Shown: positions 8,172 through 17,782, counted from the stretch's first letter. The stretch is 64,000 nt of DNA from Armatimonadota bacterium (GCA_026392115.1 JAPLCQ010000076.1:1-64000), one strand, 5' to 3'. The notes: generated by a model from the sequence alone, not told the origin. A program made the numbers and translations.

Positions 8172-9836
8172 ATGAACTTCAAGACCTCCACATACAGCAT
8201 CAGCCGGGCAGCCGGACTGGCCGCGGCCCTCGTCGGCCTGGCGGGCATCGCGCGGGCCGACAAGCTCGACTACAGCAACGGGTTCGCCGGCCAGAACAGC
8301 CTGACCCTCACCCAGGCGAGCCCCAGCGGCTACACCTGGCAGCCGGTGCAGAGCGGCGCCCTGGTCCTGACCGAGGATCCCGCCCTTCGCCGCAACGCGC
8401 TCCCGCACCTCCGCTCCTCGGCCTTCTCCACCAAGCAGCTGGCCATCGGCAAGTTCTCCACCATGTTCCGCTTCCGGATGAGCACCACCGCCACCCACAA
8501 CCTGGCCTACGGCATCACCTTCTGCCTGCAGACCTCCGGGCCCAACGCCCTGGGCGGACCGGGCTCCGGCCTGGGCTACGGTCCCGACAACAACGGCGGC
8601 GGCCTGCAGAGCATCTCCAAGAGCGTCGCGGTCCGCTTCGCCGTGGACAACGTGGCGAGCAGCAAGGGTGTGAGCCTGACGGGCCTGCTGGTGAACGGCG
8701 CCTCGGTCGACGGCGGCATCAGCCTGGCCTCCAGCGGCATCGACTTCAACTCGGGCAACATCTACGAAGCCTCCATCGACTACGACGCAGTCACCCTCCG
8801 CGTGAAGGTCACCGACCTGAAGACCAGCGCCTCCTCCACCCGGAGCTACACCGTGGACGTGGCCAAGGTCGTCGGCGGCCAGACCGCCCATGTCGGGTTC
8901 ACCGGCGGCGCCGGCGCCTTCACCGCGCAGCAGCTGATCGGCGCTTGGAAGTTCGACTCCAGCCTGGTAACGCCCGCCGTCACGCAGGTCGCGGTGAGCC
9001 CCAGCGTTGTGCTCGGCGGCGATAGCGCCGAAGGCACCGTCCGCCTGAAGGAGCCGGTCTCCACGGATACCGAGGTGAAGCTCACCACCACGACCACCAC
9101 GGCCACCGTGCCGACCACGGTCGTGGTCCCCGCCGGCTCCACCACGCAGACCTTCCCCGTGACCACGACGCCCGTTGCCACCACCACCACCGACTCGGTG
9201 ACCGCGTCGGTGGCCGGCACCAGCACCAAGGGCTCCGTGACCCTGAGCCCGGTGGGCGTGGGCAGCGTGCAGATCGACCATGCCAACGTCTCCATCAACT
9301 ACCTGCCCGAGGGCAAGAGCGCCGTGGGCACGATCACGCTGCAGGCCATCGCCAAGGCGGGTCCGGTGACCGTCACGCTCACCAGCGCCGTGCCCGGCGT
9401 CGCCACCGTGCCGTCCACCGTCACCGTGCCGCAGGGAGCGCAGACGGTCGACTTCCCGATCCTGACCTACCACGTGGACATCAACACACCCAGCCTCATC
9501 ACGGCGGTGGCCAACGGATCGCGCCGCACCACCACGCTGACGGTCCGCCCGCTCCGCGTGAACTCGGTGGATGTGACCACGACGACCCTGAAGGGCGGCG
9601 CGGGCTCCGCGGCGAGCATCACGCTGGAGGCCCCGGCCCCCACCGCGGGCGTCACCATCAACCTCAGCTCCAACTACGCCTGCCTGCAGCTCCCGGCCAG
9701 CGTCTTCGTACCGGCCGGAGCCACGACCGCCCAGTTCCGGATCACCACCAGCGCAGTGACCAAGTCGACCCTGGTGCTGGTAACCGCCTCCTCCCGAACG
9801 AACAACGTCTACTCCAAGATCACCGTCACGCCGTAA
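8172..9836 (+). CDS. Secreted L-type-lectin-like / Ig-like repeat protein C
   Basis: Third and most divergent paralogue, 554 aa from the ATG at 8172 (the 8100 ATG lies in the conserved leader). It has a signal peptide ending near Ala-Arg-Ala and a lectin-like domain with TSGPNALGGPGSGLGYG. Three or so Ig-like repeats follow, with a marked Thr-rich tract (residues ~300-360) that could be a flexible or glycosylated stalk. Likely exported and surface-associated like its neighbours; ligand unknown. Confidence 0.75.
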   Translation: MNFKTSTYSISRAAGLAAALVGLAGIARADKLDYSNGFAGQNSLTLTQASPSGYTWQPVQSGALVLTEDPALRRNALPHLRSSAFSTKQLAIGKFSTMFRFRMSTTATHNLAYGITFCLQTSGPNALGGPGSGLGYGPDNNGGGLQSISKSVAVRFAVDNVASSKGVSLTGLLVNGASVDGGISLASSGIDFNSGNIYEASIDYDAVTLRVKVTDLKTSASSTRSYTVDVAKVVGGQTAHVGFTGGAGAFTAQQLIGAWKFDSSLVTPAVTQVAVSPSVVLGGDSAEGTVRLKEPVSTDTEVKLTTTTTTATVPTTVVVPAGSTTQTFPVTTTPVATTTTDSVTASVAGTSTKGSVTLSPVGVGSVQIDHANVSINYLPEGKSAVGTITLQAIAKAGPVTVTLTSAVPGVATVPSTVTVPQGAQTVDFPILTYHVDINTPSLITAVANGSRRTTTLTVRPLRVNSVDVTTTTLKGGAGSAASITLEAPAPTAGVTINLSSNYACLQLPASVFVPAGATTAQFRITTSAVTKSTLVLVTASSRTNNVYSKITVTP

Positions 9837-9866
9837 CCGCAGTCCGACAACCGAACAGAGGCCGCA

Positions 9867-9898
9867 GGGGGCTCGGGGCGCATACCCCGGGCCCTTTT
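9867..9898 (+). terminator. Intrinsic terminator after lectin-like gene C
   Basis: Stem 9867-9878 / 9885-9896 around a 6-nt loop, followed by TTTT (9895-9898). It is the only one of the three lectin-gene hairpins with a clear T-run. The rest of 9899-10144 shows no gene or repeat I can name. Confidence 0.75.
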
Positions 9899-10144
9899 GG
9901 GCGTGTGGAGGGGAGCGCGGGCGACCGGGGCCATGTTCCTCACGGCCCGTCGGCAGTGGGGCGGCAGGCAGTGATGCGGCTTGTGCCATAACAACCTGTA
10001 CCGGCGAGCGGATTGCCGAGGGGCTCAGGGCGTTCGTCGGCGCGGGTCTGTCCGCGCGACTCGGTCGGCGCCGGTCGTGTGAGGCATGGGTATATGGGAG
10101 TGTCCGTGTGGTGTCGCGGCAACGTGCGAGCGAGGTGTAGAACC

Positions 10145-10375
10145 ATGATGGTTGTTACCATAGGCGAAGCCGGCGCCCGTCTGGCCGGGCTCATCGACCT
10201 GGCCAAACGCGGTGAGGACGTCGTAATCACGCGCGATGATGTGCCGGTCGCGCGCCTCGTGTGCGAGGTTCCCCGCCGCCCAAGCCCGAGGCGGGGAACG
10301 GCGCGCGGCCTCGTGCTGCGCATGGCCGACGACTTCGACGCACCTCTTGCCGACTTCAAAGAGTATATGCAGTGA
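10145..10375 (+). CDS. Phd/YefM-type antitoxin
   Basis: A 76-aa protein in the Phd/YefM fold: N-terminal beta strand then ARLAGLIDLAKRGEDVVITR and 'PVARLV', with an acidic C-terminal tail (FDAPLADFKEYM) that would bind a PIN toxin. The ATG at 10145 (or 10148) gives the family length; the longer frame to 10013 adds unrelated Arg-rich sequence. Its stop overlaps the GTG of the following VapC-type reading frame, the usual TA coupling, but that toxin is broken, so the antitoxin is an orphan. Confidence 0.75.
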   Translation: MMVVTIGEAGARLAGLIDLAKRGEDVVITRDDVPVARLVCEVPRRPSPRRGTARGLVLRMADDFDAPLADFKEYMQ

Positions 10376-10520
10376 GGCTGCTGCTGGATACGCATAGCTT
10401 TCTCTGGTTGGGCGATCCGGCCTCGACCGTCTCCTGATCGCGCAAGCGCTTCACGAGGGCATGGCGCTGGTGAGCGCCGATGCAGCCGCCGACGCCTACG
10501 GTGTTGCGCGCCTCTGGTAG
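10372..10520 (+). pseudogene. VapC/PIN toxin with large internal deletion
   Basis: From GTG 10372 the frame reads VRLLLDTHSFLWLGDP, the standard N-terminus of this VapC group including the first catalytic Asp. It then hits TGA at 10435. In another frame from 10422, LDRLLIAQALHEGMALVSAD and a closing YGVARLW run to TAG 10518-10520, the standard C-terminus. The central ~80 residues, with the remaining catalytic acids, are missing. The junction lies between about 10414 and 10424 and also shifts frame. The toxin is therefore dead. Confidence 0.8.
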
Positions 10521-10612
10521 CGCCCGCGCCGTCCCGTCGTCAGTGGCGTCAGTCCGGTCAGCAGGGCCCTCCGCGCTTGCATGGGTGGCTCGGGCCTCCG
10601 TGCCCGAGTCCG
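10521..10612 (+). repeat. 92-bp dispersed intergenic repeat block, copy 1
   Basis: The block matches 15904-15995 with only 3 visible mismatches. It begins immediately after the broken vapC and ends with the palindromic core CTCGGGCCTCCGTGCCCGAG at 10589-10608. A second palindrome core follows at 10650-10669. Neither block contains a plausible gene. Confidence 0.8.
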
Positions 10613-10644
10613 GGCTGGCGGCGGCTTGCCCGGGGGTCCGCCCG

Positions 10645-10673
10645 GGTGGCTCGGGCCTCCGTGCCCGAGTCCG
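10645..10673 (+). repeat. Dispersed palindrome (REP-like), second local copy
   Basis: Core CTCGGGC-CTCCGT-GCCCGAG at 10650-10669 within the same GGTGG...TCCG context as the other copies at 10589, 15972, 45382 (variant), 45490 (inverted) and 50049 (inverted). Confidence 0.7.
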
Positions 10674-10733
10674 CCTCCGGGCCAAACCTGCCACACTGAC
10701 GGGTGAGCCCGACCCGTCCGTGGAGGTACCGCC

Positions 10734-13700
10734 ATGCCCACCGTCCTGCTGATCGCAGCTTGCGCCGTTGCCGCTCTTGCCGGCCTGTCGACGCCCGCCC
10801 TGGCCGCGCCCGTCGTGCGCGATGGGCCCGATGAGTTGGCCGTCCGCGGCGCGGGATATGAGCTGCGCCTCTCGCGGAGGGAGGGCGTCTTCGATCTCCT
10901 CACCGCCGACGGCAGGGGTGGCCTGGCCTCCGTCATGCGGCCCGGCGGCGAGATGGGCTGGTACGGCTACAACACCGACGACGGCGGCGGCCGCAGCACG
11001 CGGACCGTGAAGCCCACGGTGACGCTCCGCAAGCACGCCCGGGGCGTGACGGTCACGGTGCGATGCGTCCTGGACGGCCCCGGCGGCGTGACGCACACCG
11101 CGCAGTACGACTGCCTGGACCGGTGCGTCGTCGTCTGCAGCCGCTACGCCGCCAAGGCGCCGCCTGCCGGCCTGGCCCTGCTGCGCTGCGGGCCGAAGCT
11201 GGATGTGGACATCGAGCGCATGGACCAGATCGCCTTCGCCGACGCCTCCGGCAGCCTCCGCACTCGCTCGCTGCGGGGACGGCAACGCGAGTTCTACGCG
11301 GGCCCATGCGCCTGGGCCGGCGACGACATGGGCGTCGAACTCGCCTCGGCCAACCCCGCCGTGGCGCTGAGCGGCCCCTCCGGCGGCAGGCTGGCCGTGG
11401 TCTACCCGTTCCTGCGGCAGCTCTGGGAGCGCGTGCCCCGCTTCCTGCAGCTCTACACCGACGGCGGCAACTACTGGTACACCGGCGCCGGCAAGGCCTC
11501 CGCCTTCAACCGCGACTTCGTGCTCTGCCTCGCCGGGGCTCCCGACGTCGACGCTCGGCAGTGCGTGGCCGACGCCGAGGCGGCCGTGGCGAGTCGCGAG
11601 ATCACGGCGACCATCAAGCCGCTCCCCGGCCCGGCCGACGGCCCGCTCTACCTGGTCAACTACGACCACGCGGTGGGCTTTCCGCGGATCCAGGAGGAGG
11701 CGCGCAGGTCGGCCTCGTTCCTCAAGGATTGGCCCGAGCTGCGGGTGGGCCTGCAGGCCGAGGGCTTCACCTGGGACTGGCTGGCAAAGAACGACCCGGC
11801 CTTCGTCCGCGAGGCGAGGGGCTGGATGTCCGAGTACAAGGGGCGCTGGCTCCCCGGCGGCGGCTCCTACGCCCAGCCCTACTTCACCTTCATTTCCGAG
11901 GAGTCGGGCTTCCGGCAGATGCTCTACGGCACGCGCGCGCTGAAGCAGCACCTGGGCTGGGACAACCGCATCTACATCCACAGCGAGCACGAGACCATGC
12001 CGCAGCTGCCGCAGGTGCTGGCGGGCATGGGCTACCGGGGCGCCTTCTTACGCACGCATATGGACTACGGCGGCGACGGCCCGGCCATGGACGCCGACTG
12101 GGTGCGCTGGACCGGCCCCGACGGCTCGACCGTCCGCGCCGTGCCGGCCTACACGGGCCGCGAACACGCACTGGGCAACGAGTGGTTGCTGATCAACTAC
12201 AAGCCGGGCATCGAGTGGTACAAGGGCGCGCCCTGCGCATGGCCCGACATGGAGGCCTTCCGCACCGAGATGCTGGCGCGCGGCGTCGGCAAGCCCATCG
12301 TCTCGCGGTGCGAGGACTGGTACACCCGGCCCGGCAAGCCCCTGCTGGAGGATGCGCGGGCGCACAAAGCCGACAACGTTCACTGGGCCACCGCCGAGGA
12401 GGTGTTCACCCTCCTTGAGAAGTACGGCAAGCCCGCGCCCATCATGCGGAGCGGGCCCAACGACTTCCGGCCGCGCCAGCCCTGGGGCTACACCGGCAAC
12501 CGAACCTGGACCGCCCCGCGCATGGCCTCCGCACGGGCCCTGACGGCCGAGGCGCTGGCCTCCGCGGCCATCCTGAAGGGCTTCCGCTGGACCACCGGCC
12601 ACCAGCGGCGGCTGGACCAGGCGTGGAAGGACCTGATGGTCGCCGAGCACCACGACGCCCTGATCTGCGCGCTCTTCAACGAGGGCCGCGACTACACCGA
12701 GCCCTCGGCGCGCGCCTCCGACGCCCTGGCCGCCGAGGCGGCAGGCTACCTGGCGGGCAGGCTGAAGGTGGCCGGCCCGGCGGTCTTCGTCTTCAACCCC
12801 ACCGGCCACGCCCGCACGGAGGCCGTCTTCGTGAGGGATGCGGCGGGTTTCGGCGCCGTCATCGGGCCGGACGGCAAGCAGGCGCCCCTGCAGCGCGACG
12901 GCGCGGGCGGCTGGTTCACGGCTCGAGCCGTGCCTGCGCTGGGCTACGCCGCCTACCGGCTCGCGCCCGTCGAGGCGCGGGTAGCGCCCTTGGCATCGGC
13001 GCCGACGCTGAACGGCGACAGCTTCGCGCTGGAGTTCGGCCGCGAAGGAGGCATCGTGCGTCTGCGCGATCGGTCCACGGGTCGCGACCTGGTGGCTCCG
13101 GGCGGGGCCTCCGGCAGGCTCCGGGGGCTCATCAACAGCGCATCGGCCGAGTCGCGGGGCGCCGTGGCCGTCACCGCCGACGGCCCCTGCGTCTGGCGCG
13201 CCGTGGAGACCGGGCGCATCGCCGAGGTGGGCTACGAGATCATCTACACGCTGGCGGCGGGTTGCCCGAGGGTGGACATCAAGGTGCGGCTGCAGGTACC
13301 GAAGGGCACGCGCATCGCCTGCCCGGCCGACACCGGCACGCCGGACTCGCGCCGCAACGCCGGCATGAGCCACCAGAACGCCGGCAAGCTGCGGCTGGTG
13401 ATCGAGACCGCGCTGCCCGAGAGCGCCGCGGCCGTGCGGCACCAGCCGCTCATCATCGCGGAGATGCCGGGCAAGGCTGAGACCATCGACGCCAACCTCT
13501 GGGCGGGCCTGGAGGCCGGCGGCGCGGGACTGGCCATCGCCAACCGCGGCTCCATGGGCCTCCGGCGCGCGGGCCGCAGCCTGGAGCCGATCCTGGCCTA
13601 CAGCGGCGAGTACGTCTGGGGCGACAACCTCCTGCAGGGCGACTACGAGTTCGACCTCTCGCTGACGCCCTACGGGGGTCCGGCTGGCCGCGCCGACGCG

Positions 13701-14018
13701 CATACGCAGGCGCTGGCCTTCGACCGTCCGCTCTACGCCCTGCCCTTCGCGGGCCGGAGCGGCCAGGAGCCGCCCGCCGGTTCGGCCCTGTCGCTGCCCA
13801 ACCTGCCGGCCCAGGCGGCGGTGCAGGCCCTCTTCCCGCAGGACGGCGCGCTCTTCCTGCGGCTCTGCAACATGGGCCCCACGCCGCTACGCGCCAGGCT
13901 GCCCCCCTGCCGCGCGGCCGACGCGGCCCTGCGGATCGGCAAGCCGGTCGCCGCGCCAGTCACCCTGGCGCCATGGAGGGCGCAAACCTACGCGGTGGGA
14001 AGCGCCGCGCGGCCGTAG
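10734..14018 (+). CDS. Secreted GH38-like glycoside hydrolase
   Basis: A 1094-aa protein with a signal peptide (cut after Ala-Leu-Ala-Ala near residue 24). An N-terminal beta-sandwich is followed by a catalytic half (residues ~300-640) with the (beta/alpha)7-type pattern of alpha-mannosidases. The alpha-helical middle-domain hallmark WKDLMVAEHHDALIC lies near residue 630. C-terminal beta-sandwich domains close the protein. The family-38 assignment is made by pattern, not by alignment; substrate specificity is unknown and could differ from mannose. A GGAGGT precedes the ATG. It may stand alone: repeats lie upstream and an unrelated gene downstream. Confidence 0.65.
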   Translation: MPTVLLIAACAVAALAGLSTPALAAPVVRDGPDELAVRGAGYELRLSRREGVFDLLTADGRGGLASVMRPGGEMGWYGYNTDDGGGRSTRTVKPTVTLRKHARGVTVTVRCVLDGPGGVTHTAQYDCLDRCVVVCSRYAAKAPPAGLALLRCGPKLDVDIERMDQIAFADASGSLRTRSLRGRQREFYAGPCAWAGDDMGVELASANPAVALSGPSGGRLAVVYPFLRQLWERVPRFLQLYTDGGNYWYTGAGKASAFNRDFVLCLAGAPDVDARQCVADAEAAVASREITATIKPLPGPADGPLYLVNYDHAVGFPRIQEEARRSASFLKDWPELRVGLQAEGFTWDWLAKNDPAFVREARGWMSEYKGRWLPGGGSYAQPYFTFISEESGFRQMLYGTRALKQHLGWDNRIYIHSEHETMPQLPQVLAGMGYRGAFLRTHMDYGGDGPAMDADWVRWTGPDGSTVRAVPAYTGREHALGNEWLLINYKPGIEWYKGAPCAWPDMEAFRTEMLARGVGKPIVSRCEDWYTRPGKPLLEDARAHKADNVHWATAEEVFTLLEKYGKPAPIMRSGPNDFRPRQPWGYTGNRTWTAPRMASARALTAEALASAAILKGFRWTTGHQRRLDQAWKDLMVAEHHDALICALFNEGRDYTEPSARASDALAAEAAGYLAGRLKVAGPAVFVFNPTGHARTEAVFVRDAAGFGAVIGPDGKQAPLQRDGAGGWFTARAVPALGYAAYRLAPVEARVAPLASAPTLNGDSFALEFGREGGIVRLRDRSTGRDLVAPGGASGRLRGLINSASAESRGAVAVTADGPCVWRAVETGRIAEVGYEIIYTLAAGCPRVDIKVRLQVPKGTRIACPADTGTPDSRRNAGMSHQNAGKLRLVIETALPESAAAVRHQPLIIAEMPGKAETIDANLWAGLEAGGAGLAIANRGSMGLRRAGRSLEPILAYSGEYVWGDNLLQGDYEFDLSLTPYGGPAGRADAHTQALAFDRPLYALPFAGRSGQEPPAGSALSLPNLPAQAAVQALFPQDGALFLRLCNMGPTPLRARLPPCRAADAALRIGKPVAAPVTLAPWRAQTYAVGSAARP

Positions 14019-14175
14019 GGATCGGCCAAGGCGCGAAGGATGATCTGGCGCAAGCGGAGCAGGGCGCGCCACGGCGACACGCTTCTGTGGCGTACTATGT
14101 TGTGTATCCGCGGAGCTGGCCCCGATCGGCAGTCATTGGGTCGCCGCCGAACTGCCGCCGGATGAGGAGGGCGCC

Positions 14176-15888
14176 ATGCGATCTAAGTATCTCTGGCACT
14201 GGCCAGCGGCGGTTGCCGCTTGCATCGTCATCGCCCTGCTGGTCCGGCCGTCCACGCGATGGGTGCTGGTGGAGCATCTCCGGCTGCAGACCGGCAGGTC
14301 GAGCTATATGCAGTCGCTACTGGCACATCTGGGCGTCAGCCAACTGCCCGACGGCTCCACACCGCGCTCCGGCCGGTCCTACTCAGACGCCCTACGGCGG
14401 GCTGCCATGCGGCATCCGGCGGACCCGGGTTCGCGCATCGTCCTGGCCACCCTCAATGCCGGGTCGGAGGGAGCGGGGCTCGGCTCCCGCACTTCCCGCG
14501 GCCTGCGCGGGGCCGCCCGCGCAATGCCCGACGGCGCCGAGATCTGGGCGGCGATCCTCCGCTATGACGCGATGGGCGCCGTGCGGCTGGGGCGCGACAA
14601 GGAGGTCAGCACGCTCTCGCCGCCGTCGGCCAACTACTGGAACGCCGGCGACCGCTCAAGCCCCGAGCAACTCGCGGCCTTCGTGGCGGCGGCGGAGGCC
14701 GGCTGCCGGGCGGACCCGGGCAACGGCTACCTGCACGCCATGCGCGCGGTCGGCCTCTTCGCGCAGAGGAAGGACGCTGGCGCGCTCGCCGCCATGAAGG
14801 CCTCGGCGAAGTCGCGAACGTGGGCGGACTTCACCTGGGTCGAGACCGATGCGCGCCTCCGGCTCGACCGCGAGGCGTTCGGACGGCACGGCGCCTTCTC
14901 CGAGATGACCCTCACCGCGGCCTCGCTCTATCCCCATCTGGTCCTGTTGCGCGGCATGGCGCGGATCGCGGTGTACAAGGCGGTTCAGGCCGAGGAGGGA
15001 GGGCGGCGATCCGAGGGACTGGCGATCCGGCACGACCTGATGAGCCTGGCCGCCCTGATGCGCGCCGAGGCCCGAACCGGGCTCGACGCGATGGTCTCGG
15101 CCGCCATGGCTCGAATGGCCGGCGTGCGGCCAGGCGGCGCCGCTGCGCCGGACGCGGGGGCCAACGGAGCCAGGCCCAACGCTCGGCAGCTCGAGGCCGA
15201 GTACCTGCGGTACCTGGGCTCGATCGGCCGGAGCGACGAGGCCGAGTGGGCGCGTCGCCAGTTCAGTGCGGCTCGCGACGCGGTCTCGATCTTCTCAGAG
15301 GGCCTGCCGAGGTCGCCTCTGCTCAGCCCGCCGTCGCGGCTGCTGCTCGCAAGGTGGCAGCTCGGCCTGGCGCTCATGGCCATCGGGCTATGGTGCATCG
15401 CCATGGCGGCCGCCTCGTCGCTCTTGGCGCGCACCCGCGGACGGGTGTGGCCCGTGGCGGTCGTCGTCACGCTCGGCCTGCTCCTTGGAGCGTGGATGAC
15501 CCTTACGCAGGCGGCCAATGCACGGCTCTTTCCGGTCTATGCGATGGTCCTGAGCGACCTGAGCGGCTCGGGCTCCGCCACAGGGCCTGAGACGGCGGGC
15601 ATCGTCCTCATGCAGGCCGTCGTTCCCGGAGCGATCGGGGCGACCGTGGTCATCGTCGGCCTGGCCGCGCTGACGGTCGGCCTTGTGGCACGGAAGCCGT
15701 TCGTGCAGGCGCTGTCCGGCATCACGCGCTGGGCGGCGGTCGTGTGCGTTGTGGCCATGGCGCCGCTCGTCGTCGACACGGCTCGACGCGAGGCCGCCCT
15801 GTCGGCCACGCTAGCCGACTGCCGCCCGAACGAGTGCGCGTTCTTCGCAAGAGCGGTCGGACGCGCCTGGCCCGTGCGCGAGCCATAG
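14176..15888 (+). CDS. Unknown membrane protein with N-terminal anchor and four C-terminal helices
   Basis: Function not recognised. The 570-aa protein begins with one hydrophobic helix (residues ~9-24). A long soluble alpha-helical region follows (about 40-390) whose Ala/Arg-rich helical pairs look TPR-like. It ends with about four membrane helices (roughly 395-415, 425-445, 470-505, 515-540). The start at 14176 is supported by GAGGAGG about 6 nt upstream. A 158-bp gap after the GH38-like gene suggests its own promoter. A dispersed repeat block starts 15 bp after the stop. Confidence 0.6.
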   Translation: MRSKYLWHWPAAVAACIVIALLVRPSTRWVLVEHLRLQTGRSSYMQSLLAHLGVSQLPDGSTPRSGRSYSDALRRAAMRHPADPGSRIVLATLNAGSEGAGLGSRTSRGLRGAARAMPDGAEIWAAILRYDAMGAVRLGRDKEVSTLSPPSANYWNAGDRSSPEQLAAFVAAAEAGCRADPGNGYLHAMRAVGLFAQRKDAGALAAMKASAKSRTWADFTWVETDARLRLDREAFGRHGAFSEMTLTAASLYPHLVLLRGMARIAVYKAVQAEEGGRRSEGLAIRHDLMSLAALMRAEARTGLDAMVSAAMARMAGVRPGGAAAPDAGANGARPNARQLEAEYLRYLGSIGRSDEAEWARRQFSAARDAVSIFSEGLPRSPLLSPPSRLLLARWQLGLALMAIGLWCIAMAAASSLLARTRGRVWPVAVVVTLGLLLGAWMTLTQAANARLFPVYAMVLSDLSGSGSATGPETAGIVLMQAVVPGAIGATVVIVGLAALTVGLVARKPFVQALSGITRWAAVVCVVAMAPLVVDTARREAALSATLADCRPNECAFFARAVGRAWPVREP

Positions 15889-15903
15889 GAGGCGGCGCGT
15901 GAA

Positions 15904-15995
15904 CGCCCGCGCCGTCCCGTCGTCAGTGGCGTCAGTCCGGTCAGCAGGGCCCTTCGCGCTTGCCTTGGTGGCTCGGGCCTCCGTGCCCGAGTCCG
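15904..15995 (+). repeat. 92-bp dispersed intergenic repeat block, copy 2
   Basis: Nearly identical to 10521-10612 and in the same orientation, again placed directly after a rightward gene. The palindrome core is at 15972-15991. Confidence 0.8.
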
Positions 15996-16270
15996 CAGGC
16001 GCGGCGGCTCACGCCGGGGGGCCTTCCTCTTCGCGTCAGGATGACGGCAAAGGCTTGACCGTGTTGACCCTGTTGACCGGACTGACCAGTCGTCCAGAAC
16101 GCAGTGAAGGACCCCGGCTCCAGCGCCGCAGTGGCTTGCGTGGGCGGCTCGGCGGCATGTGAAGGCCCGCGCTCCGCGCCGGGGTACGAAGGTGCTGTGC
16201 CGGGGTCGGGGCCCTTCGTTTCACTCAGGGCGACGTCAAGGGCAACAGCGGCGCGGGTCAAGACCGCCAC
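15996..16270. other. Intergenic repeat debris, no gene seen
   Basis: Contains phrases that recur at 49758-50330: 'cgtcaggatgacggcaa', 'ttgaccgtgttgacc', and an inverted partner of 'gcgctccttcgctgcgttc'. Reading frames here are short and Arg/Ser/Pro-rich with no coding character. It separates a rightward and a leftward gene. Confidence 0.5.
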
Positions 16271-16318
16271 TTTCCTATGGCTGAGAAGTGGCGGGCTTGG
16301 TTTGGGCCGCTGCCCGCC

Positions 16319-17695
16319 TCAGACCAGCCACTTCTTCCGATGCGGCGGGCGGATGAAGCGGTCGGCGTCCGGCGCGTTCCTGGCTCGCATCTTCTCGCCG
16401 TCCCATTCCAGCGTCTCGCGGGCGCGGAGGGCGACGACGGCCGACAGCCCGATCTCCGTGAGGTGGCCGCCGGTGTCGAAGTCGGAATAGACCCGCCCTT
16501 CGCCGCGGCAGGCGGCCAGCCACTCCTGGTCATGTCCCCGCACCCGCGGCAGGCTCTGGGGGATGGGCTTGGTGGCCTCGTGGCTCCAGACGCGGTGCAG
16601 GTCGGGCTCGCCGTTCAGCCGGATCAGGCCGTCGGTGTTCCAGTGGCTGGTGTGGATGAAGCCCTTCTCGCCGATGAGCATCACGCCGTCGGGCGCGTTG
16701 CCGCCGTTGAGCTCGGCCAGCGGCCGGGTGAGTTCGGCCGGCGGCTTCTGGTCGCCCATCCAGTGGAGGACCACCGGGCTCAGCGCGCCTCGGGCGGCGA
16801 AGTGCATCTCGACCGCCGCCTGGCCGGGCTCCTGGCTGCCGTCCGGCCCGAGGTGCGGCACGAGCCGGACCGGGTAGCTCAGGTCCAGCGCGCGCATGGG
16901 CAGGTTGATGCCGTGGCAGGCAAAGTCGGCGAGCCCGCCGTTGCCGAAATCGAACCAGCCGCGCCAGGTGGCGGGATGGTAGACGTCCTTCTTGAACGGG
17001 CGCATGGCGGACGGGCCGACCCAGAGGTCCCAGTTGAAGCCCGCCGGGATCGGGTCAACGCCCTCTGCGCTGCCTTCGCGGGCGCCGACGCCGATGCCCC
17101 AGAGGTAGACGTCGCGAACCTGACCCAGCGCCCCGGCCTTGATGATCTCCACGCAGCGGCGCAGGGAGTCGCTGGCGCTGCCCTGGTTGCCCATCTGCGT
17201 CACGACCTTGCTCTTGCGGGCCAGCAGGCGCAGTTCGCGAGCCTCGGCGATGCTGTGCGTCAGCGGCTTTTCGCAGTAGATGTGCTTGCCCGCCTGCATG
17301 AAGGCCTTGCAGAGCGGCGCGTGCCAGTGGTCCGGCGTGGCGATGAGGACGGCGTCGTAGCTCGAGGCGTCGTCGAGGAGCCTGCGGTAGTCCTCGTAGC
17401 CCTTGGCGGAGGCTCCGCCGCGGTTGCCTGCGACGGCGCGGGCCTTGTCGATCTGCGCCGCGTCGGGGTCGCAGAGGGCGACCAGGTTCACCTGCCCCGT
17501 CGACAACATGCCGTTCATGTCGCCGCGTCCCTGCCCGCCGCAGCCGACGACCGCCAGGTTCAGCTTGCTGTTCTGCGCCGTGGATGCGGCTCCAGCCTTG
17601 AGCGCGAGCGGCCCGCCGATGGCCGCCGCTGTGACGCCCAGCGCCGACGTCTTAATGAACCCCCGGCGCGAAACGCGCGGTTCGGTCTGCTTCAT
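16319..17695 (-). CDS. Tat-exported Gfo/Idh/MocA oxidoreductase
   Basis: NAD(P)-dependent sugar oxidoreductase family. It opens with a twin-arginine signal (SRRGFIK, residues 9-15, then a hydrophobic stretch), so it acts outside the cytoplasm, as many such proteins do in Planctomycetota and Armatimonadota. The Rossmann fingerprint VVGCGGQGRGD is near residue 50. The catalytic-lysine motif CEKPLTHS is near residue 137. The C-terminal oxidoreductase domain with FGNGGLADFACHG follows. Length is 458 aa. The start at 17695 is chosen because the Tat motif follows directly; the longer frame to 17755 adds Arg-rich non-homologous residues. Substrate unknown. Confidence 0.85.
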   Translation of the reverse strand: MKQTEPRVSRRGFIKTSALGVTAAAIGGPLALKAGAASTAQNSKLNLAVVGCGGQGRGDMNGMLSTGQVNLVALCDPDAAQIDKARAVAGNRGGASAKGYEDYRRLLDDASSYDAVLIATPDHWHAPLCKAFMQAGKHIYCEKPLTHSIAEARELRLLARKSKVVTQMGNQGSASDSLRRCVEIIKAGALGQVRDVYLWGIGVGAREGSAEGVDPIPAGFNWDLWVGPSAMRPFKKDVYHPATWRGWFDFGNGGLADFACHGINLPMRALDLSYPVRLVPHLGPDGSQEPGQAAVEMHFAARGALSPVVLHWMGDQKPPAELTRPLAELNGGNAPDGVMLIGEKGFIHTSHWNTDGLIRLNGEPDLHRVWSHEATKPIPQSLPRVRGHDQEWLAACRGEGRVYSDFDTGGHLTEIGLSAVVALRARETLEWDGEKMRARNAPDADRFIRPPHRKKWLV

Positions 17696-17782
17696 GGTAT
17701 CGCCCCCCGTTCTGTCGCGGCCATGCACTCGTCGCCGGCGGCACAGGTGGATCATACCTCGCGCGACGGGATGCGCGGTGGA

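Noticed and set aside
4503-9989. Long minus-strand frames opposite the three lectin-like genes
   Set aside because: Composition (Gly/Asp/Arg/His) is that of antisense shadows; signal peptides, leaders and terminators all fit the plus strand.
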